Below are positions 28,191-36,963 of a DNA stretch of 64,000 nucleotides, in pieces. Each line of letters opens with the position of its first letter. Position 1 is the first letter of the stretch. Source of the DNA: Ralstonia pickettii (lineage in GTDB: Bacteria; Pseudomonadota; Gammaproteobacteria; Burkholderiales; Burkholderiaceae); assembly GCF_000607165.1 (NCBI RefSeq), contig NZ_JFZG01000024.1, forward strand, positions 868,001-932,000. Direction: 5' to 3'. A model generated the notes under the pieces. It was not told the origin of the DNA, ran no database searches, and saw only the letters and a program-made list of their open reading frames with translations. The position numbers were made by a program, and so were the translations under genes.

Positions 28191-30278
28191 TCAGGCGTAC
28201 TCGATTCCAAGTAACCCCTGAAAATCCTTGGCAGGCATCGGGCGGGCCAGCAGATAGCCCTGCACCTGATCGCATTGCAGATTCACCAGAGCCTGCATTT
28301 GCGCTTCGGTTTCCACGCCTTCCGCCACCACGGTCATGTCCAGCGAGTGGGCCATCGCGCAAATGGCGCGAATGATGGCAGCTGCCTCGGGCGGATTGTC
28401 GTCGAGCGCAGAGACGAACGCGCGATCGATCTTGATTTGCTGGGCCCGAAAGCGTTGTAGATAACTGAGGCTGGAATAACCGGTGCCGAAATCGTCGATG
28501 GCTACCTCAAAGCCCAGCGACTGGATTTGACGGATGACCGCGATGCTCTGGCCGGCATCGCGCATGGCCGCCGTCTCGGTAATCTCGAACATCAACCGAT
28601 GCGCGGCCACCTGATAGCGATGCAGGATCTGCGACAGACGCTGCACGAGATCGGGCTGCTGGAATTGCCGTGGCGAGAGGTTGACGGCAATGCGTTGCGG
28701 CGACATGCCGATGGCATCCCAATGCATGATCTGGCGGCAGACTTCTTCGACCACCCAATCGCCCAGTTCGACGATCGTGCCGGTGCGTTCGGCCAGCGGG
28801 ATGAACTCCGCAGGCGACACCGGGCCCAGCTCCGGATGATTCCAGCGCAGCAGCGCTTCAGCGCCGGTCATGGCCTGCGTGCGTGCATCGTACTTCGGCT
28901 GGTAGTACACCGAGAGTTGCCCGTTGAGCACTGCATGCGAGAGCGCACGTTGAATCTGCAACACGCGGTGCGCGGTGGTGTTCAGGCGTGGCTCGAAGAA
29001 GCGGTAGGCGTTGCCGGTGGACTGCTTGCAATCGAACATGGCGGTGTCGGCATGTTCAAGCAGCGTGTCCGCCGTCGCGCCGTTGTGCGGATGGACGACC
29101 ACGCCAATGCTGGCGGTCGCGCGCAGTCGCCGACCATCCACTTCCACCGATTCCCGCAGGCGGAACAGCAGCTTGTCGCCGATGGTGGCGGCAGCTTCGG
29201 GCAGTGCCAGACCTTCAACGAGAATGCCGAATTCGTCGCCGCCCAGGCGTGCCACGGTGTCTTCGCCGCGAATGGCTTGGCGAAGGCGCTCCGCAATGAT
29301 CTGCAGCACGCGGTCGCCCGCGTTGCGGCCGTATTGGTCGTTGATCTGACCGAAGTTGTCGAGATCCAGATAGAAGAGGGCAAACGGACGCCCGCGCCGC
29401 GTGGACGACAAAATTGCCGCCTCTAGTGCTTCGCGCAGATGCAGGCGGTTCGGCAGACCTGTCAGCGTGTCGTGGAGTTGGGGCCGAGGCGTGTGGTTTG
29501 CCACGCGCGCCAGTGATGCTTCCAGGTGCGCCTGCGCCGAGTCGACACGTGTTTCAAGCATCATCAGCACCGCATGCAAACCCAGTGCAATCAGCACGCC
29601 GCCGGCACTGAGCATGATGACGGGCACGATGTGCATCGTTGATTCGTCCGCAGGCCATGCGGTAGCGCCCGGCCACAACACAAGTGACAGCACAGCCGTT
29701 GTGGCCAGCACCGCCGCAGCACGTGCACGCAAACCCACGGCTGCGCGGCGCTGCCCAGGCGGCATATGAAACGCCATACACATTGCCAGGCACACGCCTG
29801 CGCCAAGCACCAGCGTGCCGCCGCCCCAGCCAAGCAGGGCGCGGCGCAGCGGCAAGGCCTCGTCATGCGCCCAGGGGCGTGTCAAGTACAACTCCATCGT
29901 CAACAGCCCGATGCCAAGCGCCATGGCGCCCATGACAATGCTGCGTCGTCGCGGAGCCTGTGCGCCATTGGAGGACGACGTGTCTGGCAACACGATGGAG
30001 AAAGCCGCCAGCGATGCTGCCAGCGCCGTCATGAGCGTCGCCGCAATCGGCGCGGATATGGGTGTGCCGACCTGCCGATGCAGGCCAAGCTGGCCGAGCC
30101 AAAGCCCCGACCACAACCCAATGCCAAGAATGGCCGCGCAGGCGATGCGCCAGTTGCGGCGTTTTGCGATCGTCGAGCCCCCCGGCAGACGTGTCGCAGC
30201 GTCCAGTGCGGCAAACGTGGTCAGCCCAGTGCAGACCCACGCAAACAGCAGCAGCGCAATATGGAAATCGTTATGCAT
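28191..30278 (-). CDS. Membrane-bound GGDEF-EAL cyclic-di-GMP enzyme
   Basis: 695 residues. About seven N-terminal membrane helices (1-250) are arranged like an MHYT sensor, though I could not confirm the MHYT motif. The GGDEF domain has an intact RLGGDEFG and, five residues earlier, RGED as the inhibitory I-site. The EAL domain has an intact GAEALLRW and IDDFGTGYSSLSYLQ. Both synthase and phosphodiesterase motifs are therefore present, so the net activity cannot be predicted. It probably tunes c-di-GMP, which would affect the pili and surface proteins encoded nearby; that link is inferred. Confidence 0.93.
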   Translation of the reverse strand: MHNDFHIALLLFAWVCTGLTTFAALDAATRLPGGSTIAKRRNWRIACAAILGIGLWSGLWLGQLGLHRQVGTPISAPIAATLMTALAASLAAFSIVLPDTSSSNGAQAPRRRSIVMGAMALGIGLLTMELYLTRPWAHDEALPLRRALLGWGGGTLVLGAGVCLAMCMAFHMPPGQRRAAVGLRARAAAVLATTAVLSLVLWPGATAWPADESTMHIVPVIMLSAGGVLIALGLHAVLMMLETRVDSAQAHLEASLARVANHTPRPQLHDTLTGLPNRLHLREALEAAILSSTRRGRPFALFYLDLDNFGQINDQYGRNAGDRVLQIIAERLRQAIRGEDTVARLGGDEFGILVEGLALPEAAATIGDKLLFRLRESVEVDGRRLRATASIGVVVHPHNGATADTLLEHADTAMFDCKQSTGNAYRFFEPRLNTTAHRVLQIQRALSHAVLNGQLSVYYQPKYDARTQAMTGAEALLRWNHPELGPVSPAEFIPLAERTGTIVELGDWVVEEVCRQIMHWDAIGMSPQRIAVNLSPRQFQQPDLVQRLSQILHRYQVAAHRLMFEITETAAMRDAGQSIAVIRQIQSLGFEVAIDDFGTGYSSLSYLQRFRAQQIKIDRAFVSALDDNPPEAAAIIRAICAMAHSLDMTVVAEGVETEAQMQALVNLQCDQVQGYLLARPMPAKDFQGLLGIEYA

Positions 30279-30581
30279 GCGAGCGCATCCGACGCGGCCC
30301 CCCGATCTACGACCAGCGCCTAGTCTGTGTTTTGCGGCGAGGATAGCGCAAAAACCTGTCGTTTCAGGCCGCGAAAAAGCGCGTTTGTTGCGCGCTATTC
30401 ACAGAATGCGTCGGGATCATTCGCGGATACCGCCTCGCATCAAGCAAGCATGACGGCGCCACGCCTGTCTTAGAGGATCGGCAGAAACTGCCGAAACGTG
30501 AGCCGGGTATACGCGGATGGCTCGACGCCCGTGGTTGGGCGTCGGAGTCAGGCTAAGTGGAGAGGAAAATGGGGCGCGAAC
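30279..30581. other. Intergenic region between GGDEF-EAL and LuxR genes
   Basis: 303 bases. It contains the upstream region of the GGDEF-EAL gene and the 3' region of the LuxR gene. The only clear structure is a perfect 8-bp hairpin CGACGCCC/GGGCGTCG (30523-30544) with loop GTGGTT and no T tract on either side. Confidence 0.5.
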
Positions 30582-31835
30582 TCAGGCATTGAGGCGGCCG
30601 CGCCGGCGTGAAGCCGGAGTGGCGGCGCCTGCACGCTCCAGATCGACGCTGGGCAACAAATGCAACAGGCGCACCAGTTCAGACTGCCGATGCGTGCCGG
30701 TCTTGCGCAGGATGTCGCGGATATGCACGCGGACCGTGTGCAGCGAGAGGAATTCGCGCTCGGCAATTTCCTGCAAGGTTTCGCCTGCGGCCAGCCGCGC
30801 AGCGACGATGCACTCCTTGTTGGTCAGCCCAAAGAGTGAGGCGAGCACGCCGGCGTCCATGACCGAGCGGGCCTCGGAGTTGCCGACGAGTACCAGCGCC
30901 AGCGGCGAAGCCCAGGTCGAACGCATTGCATCGGAGGGCGCGAGGGGCGTAGCAATGAAGGGTACCGGGCGGCCATCGCGCGCCAGGTACATCCACGAAC
31001 CGGCCGCGCCTTGTACGCCGAGAGAGCCGGCGGCATGTTCGATAAGGTTGCGCAGTGCAGCGTCGTGTGTGTGATCTGCCGAGTGCAGCAGGCCGCCATC
31101 TAGCGACAGACGGTCGTCGCCCGTCGTCATCGTGCGCGCCCAGGCATTGGCGTATTTCACGCGCATGGTGCGCTCGATGACCATCACACCGAAGTCCAGC
31201 GTATCCAGCCCGGCCATGCCGAGCGCGGCGAGTTCGTTCAGCTCCAGATTGCGCTGCTGCATGCGCGCAGCCCGCTGCAGGTGCGGCAGCACGCGCTGCA
31301 GGCGGGTCTCGCGGTCGATGGCGCTGACTTCCGACAGATCGTCGTCGCGCGTGCGCAGGCGCATCGTGACGCGCATGTCGGGCGTATCGATCAGGGTCAT
31401 CGATGCCGACGGCGCCTCTTCAGGTTGCCCGGGGCCGAGCAGTTGCGGATCTTGGCAGAAGGCGTTGCAGTGGCCCGGCTGCGGGCAGTGCTGGCACCAG
31501 CCCGACGAAACGCCGTGACGCGGCGTGTCGGTGTGCTTGTCCCAGACGAAATAGTGTGCGCTTTCGGCGCCGGCGTAGACAGAGAGCAGGGCCAGGGCGA
31601 TCGGCATCTGCGCAGGCTCAAGTACCGCCTCGTAGATGGTATCGACGAGTCGATGGAACTCTGCGTCATCCGATAGACGTTGCAGCATGATGGCCCCCGG
31701 TGCGTATTGCGACAGCTCTGAATGCAATCCCTTGCTGTCGGCGTGTTGCGGCGTGATGCCGCCGTCGCTGTAATGATTATTGTTGTTCTGCGCGACTTCT
31801 GTGGTAATCGGCAACTCTTTGGAAAAACTTAACAT
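30582..31835 (-). CDS. LuxR-type transcriptional regulator
   Basis: 417 residues from 31835; a second candidate start is the ATG at 31688 (residue 50). The C-terminal ~65 residues are a LuxR/FixJ helix-turn-helix (LTNKECIVAARLAAGETLQEIA and SLHTVRVHIRDILRKT). The long N-terminal region has no receiver Asp or autoinducer signature that I recognise. A PAS-like section spans roughly 190-300. It lies 129 bases from the TpsB gene, read in the same direction, and a CCCC-N9-GGGG element precedes it. It may regulate the adjacent surface-protein genes; this is inference. Confidence 0.8.
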   Translation of the reverse strand: MLSFSKELPITTEVAQNNNNHYSDGGITPQHADSKGLHSELSQYAPGAIMLQRLSDDAEFHRLVDTIYEAVLEPAQMPIALALLSVYAGAESAHYFVWDKHTDTPRHGVSSGWCQHCPQPGHCNAFCQDPQLLGPGQPEEAPSASMTLIDTPDMRVTMRLRTRDDDLSEVSAIDRETRLQRVLPHLQRAARMQQRNLELNELAALGMAGLDTLDFGVMVIERTMRVKYANAWARTMTTGDDRLSLDGGLLHSADHTHDAALRNLIEHAAGSLGVQGAAGSWMYLARDGRPVPFIATPLAPSDAMRSTWASPLALVLVGNSEARSVMDAGVLASLFGLTNKECIVAARLAAGETLQEIAEREFLSLHTVRVHIRDILRKTGTHRQSELVRLLHLLPSVDLERAGAATPASRRRGRLNA

Positions 31836-31964
31836 TCCGCTTTCGATGCTCCCAAATTCCGGCGGCGATGTATCCCCCCCTTCAGAGGGGAGTATGGGTG
31901 ACTTTCAGCGCTGAAAATATAAAAAATATAAAAAATTAGTTCACATGTTCACGATATTGGCGCG

Positions 31965-33650
31965 TCAGTTGAACTGGTAGGTATAGGCCGCGTTGAACCG
32001 CAGGCTGCGCGAGCTTGAGTTGATCGGTTTGTCGCCGACGGGGCGCGCGACGGCGAGGTCCAGCGTGTAGTACTTCCGATCGGAGAAGCGCACGCCCAGC
32101 GCGATCGATCCAAGCTGATCATGCACGAGCGTGCCTGCGTTTGAATAGACCTTTGCGGTGTCGTACAGCACGTAGGGCTGCACGGTTTTCAGGTAATCCA
32201 TCGATACCTGGAAGGCGCGGTTGAGTTCAACCGACGCGCCCCAGCCCCGATCACCCGCCACCTCACCAGCCGGATAGGCGAGGCCGAAGAAGCGCCCGCC
32301 AAAACTGATCTGCTCCGATGACGGCAGCACCGCGCCGCTGTACTGCGCGGCTCCCGATACCACCACGCCAAAGCCCATAGGCAGGTCGTGGGCTTCGCTG
32401 GCGGTGATGCGCGTGCGCAGGAAGCTCAGGTCGACGTTGTTGTTGGCGTTGACGGAGGCGGCCTTGCCCGCGCCGAGACTATTGATACCCTGGTACAAGC
32501 CCAATGATGCGCGTCGGGTCTCACCGGGCTTGACCTCGGTGTAGAGAACCTCGGCACCGGCCACGCGGACTCTGGTATCCAGCTCAGTTTGCGCCAGCGT
32601 AGTGTCTTGCGGGTTATAGCGCTGCTTGTCGTCGTTGCCGTAGACGGTGCCCGTCACCGTCAGATTGCGCGAGTTCGACAGCAGCACCGGATAGCTCAAT
32701 GACAACCCAAGCCGCTGCGTGTCGGTCAGGTAGCGCGATTGATAGCCCAGTTGCTCCAGCGGCAGATTTTCTGGCATGCCGCGATAGTGCGACCACGTGA
32801 GCTTGGCAAGCAGCCCGTCGGTGCCGATCGGCTGCGCCCAAGTGGCGGAGTAGAACGTCTCGTGATCCGACCCGCGTGGTTGCAGCGTCGAGACGGTGAT
32901 CTGCTCGCCCAGCGGCGTCACGCTGTTGAGCGTGCCTGTGATGATCGCCCGCACACCCGGCGAACGGTATTCGATGCCCGTGCCGATGGTGTACGGCTGG
33001 CGCTTGACGTTCAACACGAGTTCGCTCGCGCCATCCGTGGTGGTGGGCGGCTGCACGGTCGCGGTGATCTGCACGCCCGGTTGCAGCGCGAGCACACCGG
33101 TCACGCGCTCGAATGTTTCGCGGCGCAGGGGTTTTTCGTTCATCAGGCGCTTCGAGATTTCGCGCAGGCGGCCTTCCAGTGGCCCGGGTGTGCCCTCGAT
33201 GCGCATGCGTGCCACATAGCCTTCGACCACGGTGACGCGCACGACGCCGCCTTCAAAGGTTTGTGCCGGCACAAAAGCAAACGAGAGCGGGAAACCGCGG
33301 TCGGCATACAGCTTGGTGACATCGTTCGCGGCCTGCAGCAGTTGCGCGACGGTGACGTCGTGCCCGGCCAACGGTGCGAAATGCGCGGCGACCTCGGGGA
33401 ACGGCAGCGTCTTGACGCCTTCGATCTGGAACTTGGTCGGTGTGAGATGCGAGGCGAGCAGATTCTCCAGCGCCGGATTCGGCCGCTGCACTTCCACCTG
33501 GATCTTCTGCTGGGGCGGGCGGGAGGTATCGACCTTGGGAAGCGTGTCGATCGGGTTGCCTTGGGTGGGGCTGCTCTGGGCCCAGCTGAGCGCCGGGCCG
33601 GTCAGTGCTATGCCTGTGGCCAGGGCCAACCGCATGGTGGTGGTCCGCAC
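31965..33650 (-). CDS. TpsB-family outer-membrane transporter (ShlB/FhaC type)
   Basis: 561 residues from GTG at 33650, which has GGAGGAG six bases upstream; an ATG lies at 33635. Signal peptide (residues 1-24, LSWAQ), a Pro/Gln-rich linker, then two POTRA domains (~75-225; FQIEGVKTLPFPEVA and VVEGYVARMRIEG) and a 16-strand-type barrel ending in YTYQFN with a terminal aromatic pattern. TpsB proteins secrete one large TpsA exoprotein usually encoded beside them. No TpsA with a TPS secretion domain is in this window; the neighbours are lipoproteins. Confidence 0.9.
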   Translation of the reverse strand: MRTTTMRLALATGIALTGPALSWAQSSPTQGNPIDTLPKVDTSRPPQQKIQVEVQRPNPALENLLASHLTPTKFQIEGVKTLPFPEVAAHFAPLAGHDVTVAQLLQAANDVTKLYADRGFPLSFAFVPAQTFEGGVVRVTVVEGYVARMRIEGTPGPLEGRLREISKRLMNEKPLRRETFERVTGVLALQPGVQITATVQPPTTTDGASELVLNVKRQPYTIGTGIEYRSPGVRAIITGTLNSVTPLGEQITVSTLQPRGSDHETFYSATWAQPIGTDGLLAKLTWSHYRGMPENLPLEQLGYQSRYLTDTQRLGLSLSYPVLLSNSRNLTVTGTVYGNDDKQRYNPQDTTLAQTELDTRVRVAGAEVLYTEVKPGETRRASLGLYQGINSLGAGKAASVNANNNVDLSFLRTRITASEAHDLPMGFGVVVSGAAQYSGAVLPSSEQISFGGRFFGLAYPAGEVAGDRGWGASVELNRAFQVSMDYLKTVQPYVLYDTAKVYSNAGTLVHDQLGSIALGVRFSDRKYYTLDLAVARPVGDKPINSSSRSLRFNAAYTYQFN

Positions 33651-33830
33651 GCCTGTCTCCTCCGTGATTTTCGTTTGTAGTGTCGCGAAGCCGTGCAGCC
33701 GCGCGTTGCATCAAACGATAACCGCGAGACATGGTGCTTTACAACAAGACACATAGAGGGAGCGTTCACGCAACGCAACGGCCCAGGTAAATACTGGGAT
33801 GCGTCGATGCGTGGCAGCCAGCCCAGTGAC

Positions 33831-33902
33831 GATGCCGCATTGCGCGGCATCGATGCGTTTGAAACGCGACAGCGGCGGACTGGCGTGATAGCCGGTCCGC
33901 CG
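33831..33902. repeat. Two strong hairpins between the NPLAP lipoprotein and TpsB genes
   Basis: GATGCCGC/GCGGCATC (33831-33851, five-base loop). A longer stem CGGCGGAC.GGC/GCC.GTCCGCCG (33873-33902, six-base loop) has one non-Watson-Crick position. Neither is followed by a T tract on the minus strand, so they are processing or attenuation hairpins rather than standard terminators. Confidence 0.6.
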
Positions 33903-33918
33903 AAGCCTCGATCGTGGA

Positions 33919-35325
33919 TCAGCGGGGCGTGCCGCCCAGTGCGGTGCCCACCGTGCCCAGCAGACCGCCCACCGCGCCGGTAACTGGTGCCAGCGGAGTG
34001 GCCGCACCGGCCGACGTCAGGCCCGAACCCACCGTAGTGACCACGTTGCCGGCCGGGGCCGTGATCGTGCTGACGGGACCCAGCGGGTTGCTGGCACCGC
34101 CTGCTGCGCCGCCCAGGCCACCTAGTGCGCTCGTGATCGGGGCCAGCGGGTTGGAGCCGCCAGCGCCGCCGAGACCACCCAGTGCGCCGGTGATCGGAGC
34201 CAGCGGGTTGCTGCCGCCCGCAGCACCACCCAGGCCGCCCACCAAGCCCGTAATCGGAGCCAGCGGGTTGGAGCCACCAGCGCCGCCAAGACCGCCAAGT
34301 GCGCCAGTGATGGGAGCGAGCGGGTTGCTACCGCCCGTGCCGCCACCCAGGCCGCCCAGCAAGCCCGTAATCGGAGCGAGCGGATTGCCACCCGATGCCG
34401 TCGGCGAATAGACCGCGCCGCCCAGTGCGGCAACCGTGTTGCCCGTGGCCGTCACCACGCCACCGAGACCGCTCACCACCGGAACGTTCGCTGCGGAGAG
34501 TGCAGTGCCGCCATTGGCCACCGCGCCGCCAATCGTGCCCAGCAGCGTGTTTGCCGGCGAACCGAGGCCCGTGGCAGCGCCCAGCGTCTGTGTCCCGCTG
34601 GTGATCTGCGAAGTCAGCGGCACGATGGCCGTGCTCAGTTGCTGCGTGAGTTGTTCCACCGGGCCGGTCGACAGGGCCGAGCCCAGCGTGCTGCCGCCGT
34701 TGGCAACCGCCTGGCCGACTTGCGTGACCACGCCTGCCAGCGGTGTCGTCACCGGAGCCAGCGGCGCCAGCGGTCCAGTGCCAAGGTTATTGACCAGCGT
34801 GCCGGCGCTCGTGACCGTGTTGCCTGCGCCGGTCACCACATTCCCGAGGCTGGAAACCGTGGTGCCCACCGGATTGGCGTTGCGGCCGATGCTACCCAAC
34901 CCGTCTTGAATGCCAGTGCCCAGTGCCGAGACTGTCGCGCCGGCATTTTCGACCACGCCGCCCAGGCCACTTTGCACGCCGCTCAGTTGCGAGGGCAGCG
35001 GTGCGGTAGCGATGGTACTGCCCAGGCCGCTCACGGTCGAGCCGGCTGCCGTGACGATGCCGCCTGCATTGTTGAGGACAGCGCCGGCCGGGGTCAGCGG
35101 CGCAGGTGCCGGAGTCGGACTGGGGGACGGCGAAGGCGAGGGCGAAGGCGACGGGGAGGGGGACGGCGAAGGCGTTGGTGTTGAACCGCTGCCGTTGTTA
35201 TTCGAGCCGCCGCCGTTCGACCCACCGAGCGAGCTGCCCAAGTCGCCTGAACCGGAGCTGGCGCAACCACCCAAAACCAACAGGCTTGCCATGGTGGCGG
35301 CCAGGCACTTGATGTTCTTATTCAT
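33919..35325 (-). CDS. Repeat lipoprotein with NPLAPITG units (collagen-like annotated family)
   Basis: 468 residues with GGGAG upstream of the ATG. Signal peptide with lipobox LVLGGC, so it is lipid-anchored. Then a Ser/Gly/Asn-rich stretch, a (Ser-Pro)n/(Thr-Pro) stalk, a long region of hydrophobic Gly/Val/Leu repeats (pattern GxxVxxLG), and finally six NPLAPITG-xLGGLGG units near the C-terminus. There is no true Gly-X-Y register. It is a paralogue, end to end, of the divergent lipoprotein at 35815 and has its own sigma-54 promoter. Probably a surface or envelope stalk protein; function unknown. Confidence 0.82.
   Translation of the reverse strand: MNKNIKCLAATMASLLVLGGCASSGSGDLGSSLGGSNGGGSNNNGSGSTPTPSPSPSPSPSPSPSPSPSPTPAPAPLTPAGAVLNNAGGIVTAAGSTVSGLGSTIATAPLPSQLSGVQSGLGGVVENAGATVSALGTGIQDGLGSIGRNANPVGTTVSSLGNVVTGAGNTVTSAGTLVNNLGTGPLAPLAPVTTPLAGVVTQVGQAVANGGSTLGSALSTGPVEQLTQQLSTAIVPLTSQITSGTQTLGAATGLGSPANTLLGTIGGAVANGGTALSAANVPVVSGLGGVVTATGNTVAALGGAVYSPTASGGNPLAPITGLLGGLGGGTGGSNPLAPITGALGGLGGAGGSNPLAPITGLVGGLGGAAGGSNPLAPITGALGGLGGAGGSNPLAPITSALGGLGGAAGGASNPLGPVSTITAPAGNVVTTVGSGLTSAGAATPLAPVTGAVGGLLGTVGTALGGTPR
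34081..34400 (-). repeat. Tandem repeats encoding NPLAPITG units
   Basis: The codons for the NPLA segment recur at about 34081, 34144, 34201, 34261, 34318 and 34378, so spacing is 57-63 bases (19-21 residues). All units stay in frame. Copy number could vary by slippage or recombination. Confidence 0.85.
35109..35178 (-). repeat. Ser-Pro codon microsatellite
   Basis: About 70 bases of near-hexameric repeats (plus strand GGCGAA/GGCGAG variants) encoding alternating Ser-Pro in the stalk of the lipoprotein. Because the unit is six bases, copy changes alter stalk length without frameshift. Confidence 0.8.
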
Positions 35326-35402
35326 GATGGATCTCCCGTTTTAAAAAGTCCGCTTAAGTCAGCTGGAAAAGGTCTCACTGTCGATGTGAGGTGGCCGGAC
35401 TC

Positions 35403-35418
35403 TGCAAACGGTGTGCCA
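35403..35418 (-). promoter_or_regulatory. Sigma-54 promoter of the leftward lipoprotein gene
   Basis: Minus strand TGGCACACCGTTTGCA: GG (-24) and GC (-12) ten bases apart, in the near-perfect consensus TGGCAC-N5-TTGCA. Predicted start near 35393, giving a ~68-base leader. Confidence 0.85.
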
Positions 35419-35728
35419 TGTCATGGTTATTACGCAATGCGTAATGAGGTGTGTGAACTTGCCGCGTTTAGCTCAATAAAAATGGAGGAATTGTGAAAAC
35501 TAATCAGAATATGGGATTACATACCCCACCAAAGTAGGGGTTAAACGTTTGTTTCCAGGGTTATGTCTGAGGGAAATGTGTTCCCGTGTCACGTTACGTC
35601 GTAACGCTCGGAACACGGATTTGGGTGGGGAACAGTCCGCGTTCAGGGTGGGGTAACACCTGGCGCGGTGCCCACAAAACCAATAACCACGCCGTCCTTT
35701 GAAAACTGAATCGGGCTTCTACCGCGCC

Positions 35729-35744
35729 TGGCATGCCATTTGCA
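35729..35744 (+). promoter_or_regulatory. Sigma-54 promoter of the rightward lipoprotein gene
   Basis: TGGCATGCCATTTGCA: GG and GC spaced by ten bases, TTGCA intact. Predicted start near 35755, about 60 bases before the ATG at 35815. Confidence 0.85.
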
Positions 35745-35814
35745 GAATGTGGCCCGCAGTCCGCAATACCGAGCTCAGACATCAAGACACATCATTCCAA
35801 GAAGGGGACGGACC

Positions 35815-36939
35815 ATGACTCACATTCGACACTCCATTCGCATTGCGCCATTGGCCTGCGCTGTCGCTGCTCTGATGCTGGCGGCTTGTTCTTCGGGAGG
35901 CTCCGGCTCGGGCAGTTCGCCGAATCCGAGCCCAAGCGACACGACGGGCGTGACGCCCGTTGGCAAGGTCGCAAACGGCACCGGCAACACCGTTGTGGCG
36001 ACCGGCCAGGCAGTCAGCAGCCTCGGCTCGACGCTCCAGAACGCGAACATTCCCGGCCTGTCGGACCAAGCCAAGGCAGGCCTCGGCGGCACCGTGGACA
36101 ACACTGGCAAAGCGGTTAGCGATCTCGGCCTGGGCATCCAGACCGGGCTCGGCAAGATGGGCCAGAACCCGAACCCGATCGGCACGACGGTGGCCAGCAC
36201 CGGCAATGTCGTGACGGATCTCGGCCAAGCGACCGTAAGCGCCGGCTCCCTCGTGCAGGGCCTCGGCCAAGGCTCTGGCGCACCGCTCGCCCCGATCACC
36301 CAGCCTGTGGGCGGCGGCGTTCAGCAGATCGGCCAGGCGCTGATCGGCGGTGGCACGCTGCTGGGCAGCGCGCTGTCTTCCGGCGCGGTTCAGCAGGTGA
36401 CGCAGCAACTGAGCACGGCGATCGTGCCGGTTACCACGCAGGTCAGCGGCGCCACCCAGATGATTGGCGATTCGACGGGCCTGGGCGGCGCCTTGAACAA
36501 CCTGCTGGGGACCGTTGGCGGCGGCGTGGCCGGCGCCGGCAACACCATCACCGGAACGGGCGTGCCGGTGGTCTCGAACCTGGGCCCGGTGGTGACTTCA
36601 CTCGGCACCACGGTCGCGGCAATTGGCGGCGTTGCCACGACCGGCGGTTCGGCGGGCAGCAATCCGCTGGGTGGTCTGATCGGCGGCGTGGGCGGCGGCA
36701 CTGGCGGCACGAACCCGCTGGCGCCGTTGACTGGCCTGCTGGGCGGCGCATCTGGCGGCTCCAACCCCCTGGCTCCTGTCACGGGTCTGCTGGGCGGCGC
36801 TGCCGGTGGCAGCAATCCGCTCGCCCCCGTCACCAACCTGCTGAGCGGCGCGACCAGCGCGGCCGGCGGCGCATCGGGCAGCAATCCGCTGGCCCCTGTT
36901 ACCAACTTGCTGGGCGGCGTTGGCAGCCTGGCGCACTGA
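35815..36939 (+). CDS. Paralogous repeat lipoprotein with NPLAPVTG units
   Basis: 374 residues from the ATG at 35815, preceded by AAGGGGACGG; an in-frame upstream start at 35740 lies inside the sigma-54 promoter and is rejected. Lipobox LMLAAC. It aligns by eye along its length with the divergent lipoprotein (shared QQLSTAIVP, GTGVPVVSNLG versus NVPVVSGLG) but lacks the long Ser-Pro stalk. The C-terminus has five NPLxPxT units. Its sigma-54 promoter mirrors that of its neighbour. Likely an envelope or surface protein made under sigma-54 control; function unknown. Confidence 0.82.
   Translation: MTHIRHSIRIAPLACAVAALMLAACSSGGSGSGSSPNPSPSDTTGVTPVGKVANGTGNTVVATGQAVSSLGSTLQNANIPGLSDQAKAGLGGTVDNTGKAVSDLGLGIQTGLGKMGQNPNPIGTTVASTGNVVTDLGQATVSAGSLVQGLGQGSGAPLAPITQPVGGGVQQIGQALIGGGTLLGSALSSGAVQQVTQQLSTAIVPVTTQVSGATQMIGDSTGLGGALNNLLGTVGGGVAGAGNTITGTGVPVVSNLGPVVTSLGTTVAAIGGVATTGGSAGSNPLGGLIGGVGGGTGGTNPLAPLTGLLGGASGGSNPLAPVTGLLGGAAGGSNPLAPVTNLLSGATSAAGGASGSNPLAPVTNLLGGVGSLAH
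36658..36930 (+). repeat. In-frame tandem repeats encoding NPLAPVTG units
   Basis: The Asn codon of each unit is at 36661, 36712, 36763, 36814 and 36883. Three periods are exactly 51 bases (17 residues) and the last is 69. Confidence 0.85.
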
Positions 36940-36963
36940 GCAGTACCTGTCTGTGCTCTTGAA

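Larger units (their letters stand above)
35326..35814. promoter_or_regulatory. Divergent control region of the two repeat lipoproteins
   Basis: 489 bases without a gene, AT-richer in the middle (35450-35550). It holds two outward-facing sigma-54 promoters (listed separately), a perfect palindrome ATTACGCA-A-TGCGTAAT (35429-35445), a second palindrome CGTTACG-T-CGTAACG (35592-35606) inside outer arms GTGTTCC/GGAACAC (35578-35616), and CCCC-N9-GGGG (35524-35540). The second palindrome is about 205 bases from one predicted start and 155 from the other, a usual distance for a shared enhancer. Confidence 0.65.

Noticed and set aside
30523-30544. GC hairpin after the LuxR gene as a Rho-independent terminator
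   Set aside because: No T tract follows on either strand, so I list it only as a hairpin in the intergenic entry.
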